Positions 7,116-8,247 of a DNA stretch of 8,247 nucleotides are shown here, in pieces (the first letter of the stretch is position 1; each line of letters begins with the position of its first letter). Source of the stretch: Bryobacterales bacterium (GTDB lineage Bacteria > Acidobacteriota > Terriglobia > Bryobacterales > Bryobacteraceae); assembly GCA_025462985.1 (NCBI GenBank), contig JAOAPP010000079.1:1-8247 (forward strand), in the 5' to 3' direction. Below the pieces are notes generated by a model that saw nothing but the letters and a program-made list of their open reading frames with translations, was not told the origin of the DNA and ran no database searches. The position numbers and the translations under genes are program-made.

Positions 7116-7459
7116 CGCTTCTTCGTAGCAGTCTTTTTCGTCGCGCTCTTCTTAGCAGCTGTTTTCTTAGCAGCCGTCTTCTTGGCTGGCCCCTTCTTCG
7201 CTGCTGTCTTCTTCGCAGGAGCCTTCTTCACTGCGCTCTTCTTGGCAGCGGCTTTCTTTGTCGCTTTCTTCGTAGCCCTTTTCCTTGACGGGCCAGGAGG
7301 CACGTCAGCGCCGGCTTTGCGAGCCTCATTCAATCCGATAGCAATCGCCTGCTTCGGATTTTTGATCTTGCGTCCGCCCGCAAGCTTTTCTCCATGCTTG
7401 AACTCGTGCATGCGCTTCTTCACTGCTTTCGAAGCGGTAGAACTCTTTTTGGTTGCCAT
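7112..7459 (-). CDS. DUF6496-like small basic protein with histone-H1-like lysine/alanine tail
   Basis: This 115-residue protein is strongly basic. Residues 11-52 form a compact core (KAVKKRMHEFKHGEKL, then KNPKQAIAIGLNEARKAG) that I recall as DUF6496. The core ends in a proline-containing linker. Residues 61-115 contain only Ala, Lys, Thr, Ser, Pro, Gly, Val and Arg, with Lys-Lys doublets every five residues, like the C-terminal tail of histone H1 and bacterial H1-like proteins. By analogy it probably binds DNA or RNA non-specifically in the nucleoid; the core's function is unknown. The start is supported by GGGAG on the minus strand (7473-7469), nine bases before the ATG. It is a single-gene unit, convergent with the TPR gene and divergent from the DUF2760 gene. 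Confidence 0.88.
   Translation of the reverse strand: MATKKSSTASKAVKKRMHEFKHGEKLAGGRKIKNPKQAIAIGLNEARKAGADVPPGPSRKRATKKATKKAAAKKSAVKKAPAKKTAAKKGPAKKTAAKKTAAKKSATKKTATKKR
7115..7264 (-). repeat. Ten 15-bp tandem coding repeats of the Lys-Lys tail
   Basis: The segment encodes residues 66-115 as ten consecutive five-residue units of the form A/P-x-K-K-x (AAKKT, GPAKK and AAKKS variants). Lys doublets fall at 68, 73, 78, 83, 88, 93, 98, 103, 108 and 113, an exact period of five residues. At DNA level the units are imperfect 15-mers, read on the plus strand as variants of ttcttagcagccgtc. Such repeats can gain or lose whole units without frameshift, so tail length may differ between strains. Confidence 0.8.
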
Positions 7460-7473
7460 ATCAAATTTCTCCC

Positions 7474-7490
7474 GTCAAACAAGGTTTGAC
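7474..7490. promoter_or_regulatory. Perfect 7-bp inverted repeat in the divergent promoter region
   Basis: The sequence gtcaaac-aag-gtttgac is a perfect inverted repeat with a three-base centre. It lies in the leader of the minus-strand DUF6496-like gene, directly against its GGGAG ribosome binding site (7473-7469). An A/T-rich stretch just beyond it (7491-7505, TATTAA on the minus strand) could be the -10. It could be an operator or a 5' hairpin affecting translation. On the plus strand it is followed by tgttttgtttt, so it could also stop antisense transcription. Confidence 0.4.
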
Positions 7491-7611
7491 TGTTTTGTTT
7501 TAATATGACGCAAAAACGACTTACTGTACAGCAAATTGTCACGCGAGGCATAGCCTCTTTCATACGGGGAGGCCTGCTTGCGTTGATATCCTGAGTTGCA
7601 GAGGCCGACTA

Positions 7612-8136
7612 TTGTCCCGTATCTCGTCAGCGTTTCGAAGCTTCTTCTCTATCCTGTTTTCCGGCGTCTTGCCGGAGGAAGTCGCTTTGGAATTTGGTTA
7701 TGAAAGACCGAAGCCCGCTCCTCCTCCCATAGAGTTGCCAAAGATAAAGGTCAGTGACGGGGCACTGCAAATACTTGGCATACTCCAGCGTGATGCGCGA
7801 TTGATTGACTTCCTTATGGAGGATATTGGCTCATACGCAGACGACCAGATAGGCGCTGCCGTTCGCACCGTGCACAGCGACAGCAGAGCAGCACTCGTAC
7901 GACACGTAACACTCGCTCCTGTCATCGATAGCGTCGAAGGCACGTTTCACAAGTTGGACGCTTCGAAGGCTCCCGACCCGAATCGCATCAAGCTTATCGG
8001 GAACGTGCCGGCAAGCGGAAAGGTGGCCGGCGGAACACTTCGTCATCGGGGCTGGTTCGCATCGTCTATCACACTTCCAGTGCTGGGCAAACAGGATCCT
8101 GCGACTCTCTTCCCGGCTGAAATAGAAGTGGAGTAA
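7612..8136 (+). CDS. DUF2760 domain-containing protein, upstream partner of an Hsp70 gene
   Basis: This 174-residue protein is probably cytoplasmic. After a short amphipathic N-terminus (residues 1-20) and a proline-rich linker (33-43), residues about 48-174 match DUF2760. The recognisable blocks are GALQILGILQRDARLIDFLMED, the alpha-helical DDQIGAAVRTVH, the central LAPVIDSVEG, IKLIGNV, and the terminal GTLRHRGWFASSITLP with PAEIEVE. The function of the family is not known. The start is TTG, supported by GAGG at 7601-7604 seven bases upstream; the next in-frame ATG, at residue 69, would cut into the domain. Only four bases separate its stop from the Hsp70 ATG, and its last codons carry the GGAG ribosome binding site of that gene. 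DUF2760 genes commonly precede one or two Hsp70-family genes, so a chaperone-related role is inferred. Confidence 0.88.
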   Translation: MSRISSAFRSFFSILFSGVLPEEVALEFGYERPKPAPPPIELPKIKVSDGALQILGILQRDARLIDFLMEDIGSYADDQIGAAVRTVHSDSRAALVRHVTLAPVIDSVEGTFHKLDASKAPDPNRIKLIGNVPASGKVAGGTLRHRGWFASSITLPVLGKQDPATLFPAEIEVE

Positions 8137-8140
8137 GTTC

Positions 8141-8247
8141 ATGCCGCAATTCATCTTGGGCATCGATTTAGGTACAACCAACAGCGCTCTTGCGTTCACG
8201 GATACGAATGCACCCGATGGGGAACACCCATCGGTTCAACTGTTCCG
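8141..8247 (+). CDS. Hsp70 family protein, N-terminal fragment (runs off right edge)
   Basis: Only the first 35 codons are present. Residues 7-18 read GIDLGTTNSALA, the phosphate-1 motif of the Hsp70/actin ATPase fold, which binds the ATP phosphates. The ATG at 8141 has GGAG at 8130-8133, seven bases upstream, inside the end of the DUF2760 gene, so the pair is almost certainly one operon. Context points to the DUF2760-associated Hsp70-like proteins rather than to housekeeping DnaK, which normally neighbours grpE or dnaJ. That distinction needs the rest of the gene, particularly whether a substrate-binding domain is present. Confidence 0.9.
   Translation, partial: MPQFILGIDLGTTNSALAFTDTNAPDGEHPSVQLF

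Noticed and set aside
7115..7264. Tandem 15-bp repeats as a CRISPR or intergenic satellite
   Set aside because: There are no spacers, the units are contiguous, and the period is exactly in frame with a coding Lys-Lys tail.
7182..7508. Hydrophobic Phe/Ala-rich plus-strand frame opposite the basic protein gene
   Set aside because: It is the reverse-strand reading of the Lys-Lys repeats (AAG codons read as CTT); the minus-strand gene has the ribosome binding site and the conserved core.
7524..7531. CTGTACAG palindrome as a possible LexA/SOS site
   Set aside because: Only 8 bp and without the spacing of a known LexA box; such short palindromes occur by chance.
7545..7557. GAGGC-ata-GCCTC hairpin as a terminator or heat-shock element
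   Set aside because: The five-bp stem has only a short T run and does not resemble CIRCE (TTAGCACTC-N9-GAGTGCTAA).

Overview
The window looks like a chromosomal stretch from an Acidobacteriota-type bacterium, possibly near Solibacter/Bryobacter. This placement is inferred from gene families, not from a marker gene. The DNA is moderately GC-rich. It carries a very large Oar-like TonB-dependent receptor with an N-terminal carboxypeptidase-regulatory-like domain. Downstream of it lie a Tat-exported CRTAC1/ASPIC-UnbV beta-propeller protein and an exported TPR protein. These three families are strongly expanded, and often neighbours, in that phylum.

Layout: Positions 1-338 hold no confident gene, only two weak minus-strand reading frames joined by an ATGA. 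Positions 339-381 form a perfect 12-bp inverted repeat that overlaps a TTGACA-type promoter for the outer-membrane receptor (418-3921, +). The receptor gene ends at a strong hairpin terminator (3950-3984). A second transcription unit encodes the CRTAC1-family protein (4034-5794, +) and the TPR protein (5791-7011, +), overlapping by ATGA. A perfect hairpin at 7071-7098 separates this unit from a convergent minus-strand gene (7112-7459). That gene encodes a small DUF6496-like basic protein with a histone-H1-like lysine/alanine tail. Divergent from it is a DUF2760 gene (7612-8136, +), followed four bases later by the start of an Hsp70-family gene (8141 onward) that runs off the right edge.

How the genes may work together: The first three proteins are all predicted to leave the cytoplasm: one outer-membrane barrel, one Tat substrate with a calcium-binding propeller, and one TPR scaffold. 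They could form a cell-envelope module for binding or importing a large substrate, but the substrate cannot be read from sequence. The right-hand block is unrelated: a small nucleoid-type protein, and a DUF2760-Hsp70 pair that belongs to a recurring but functionally undefined chaperone operon. Nothing here amounts to a clearly new system. The points most worth following are the operator-like palindrome on the receptor promoter, the coupled propeller/TPR pair, and the DUF2760-Hsp70 operon.
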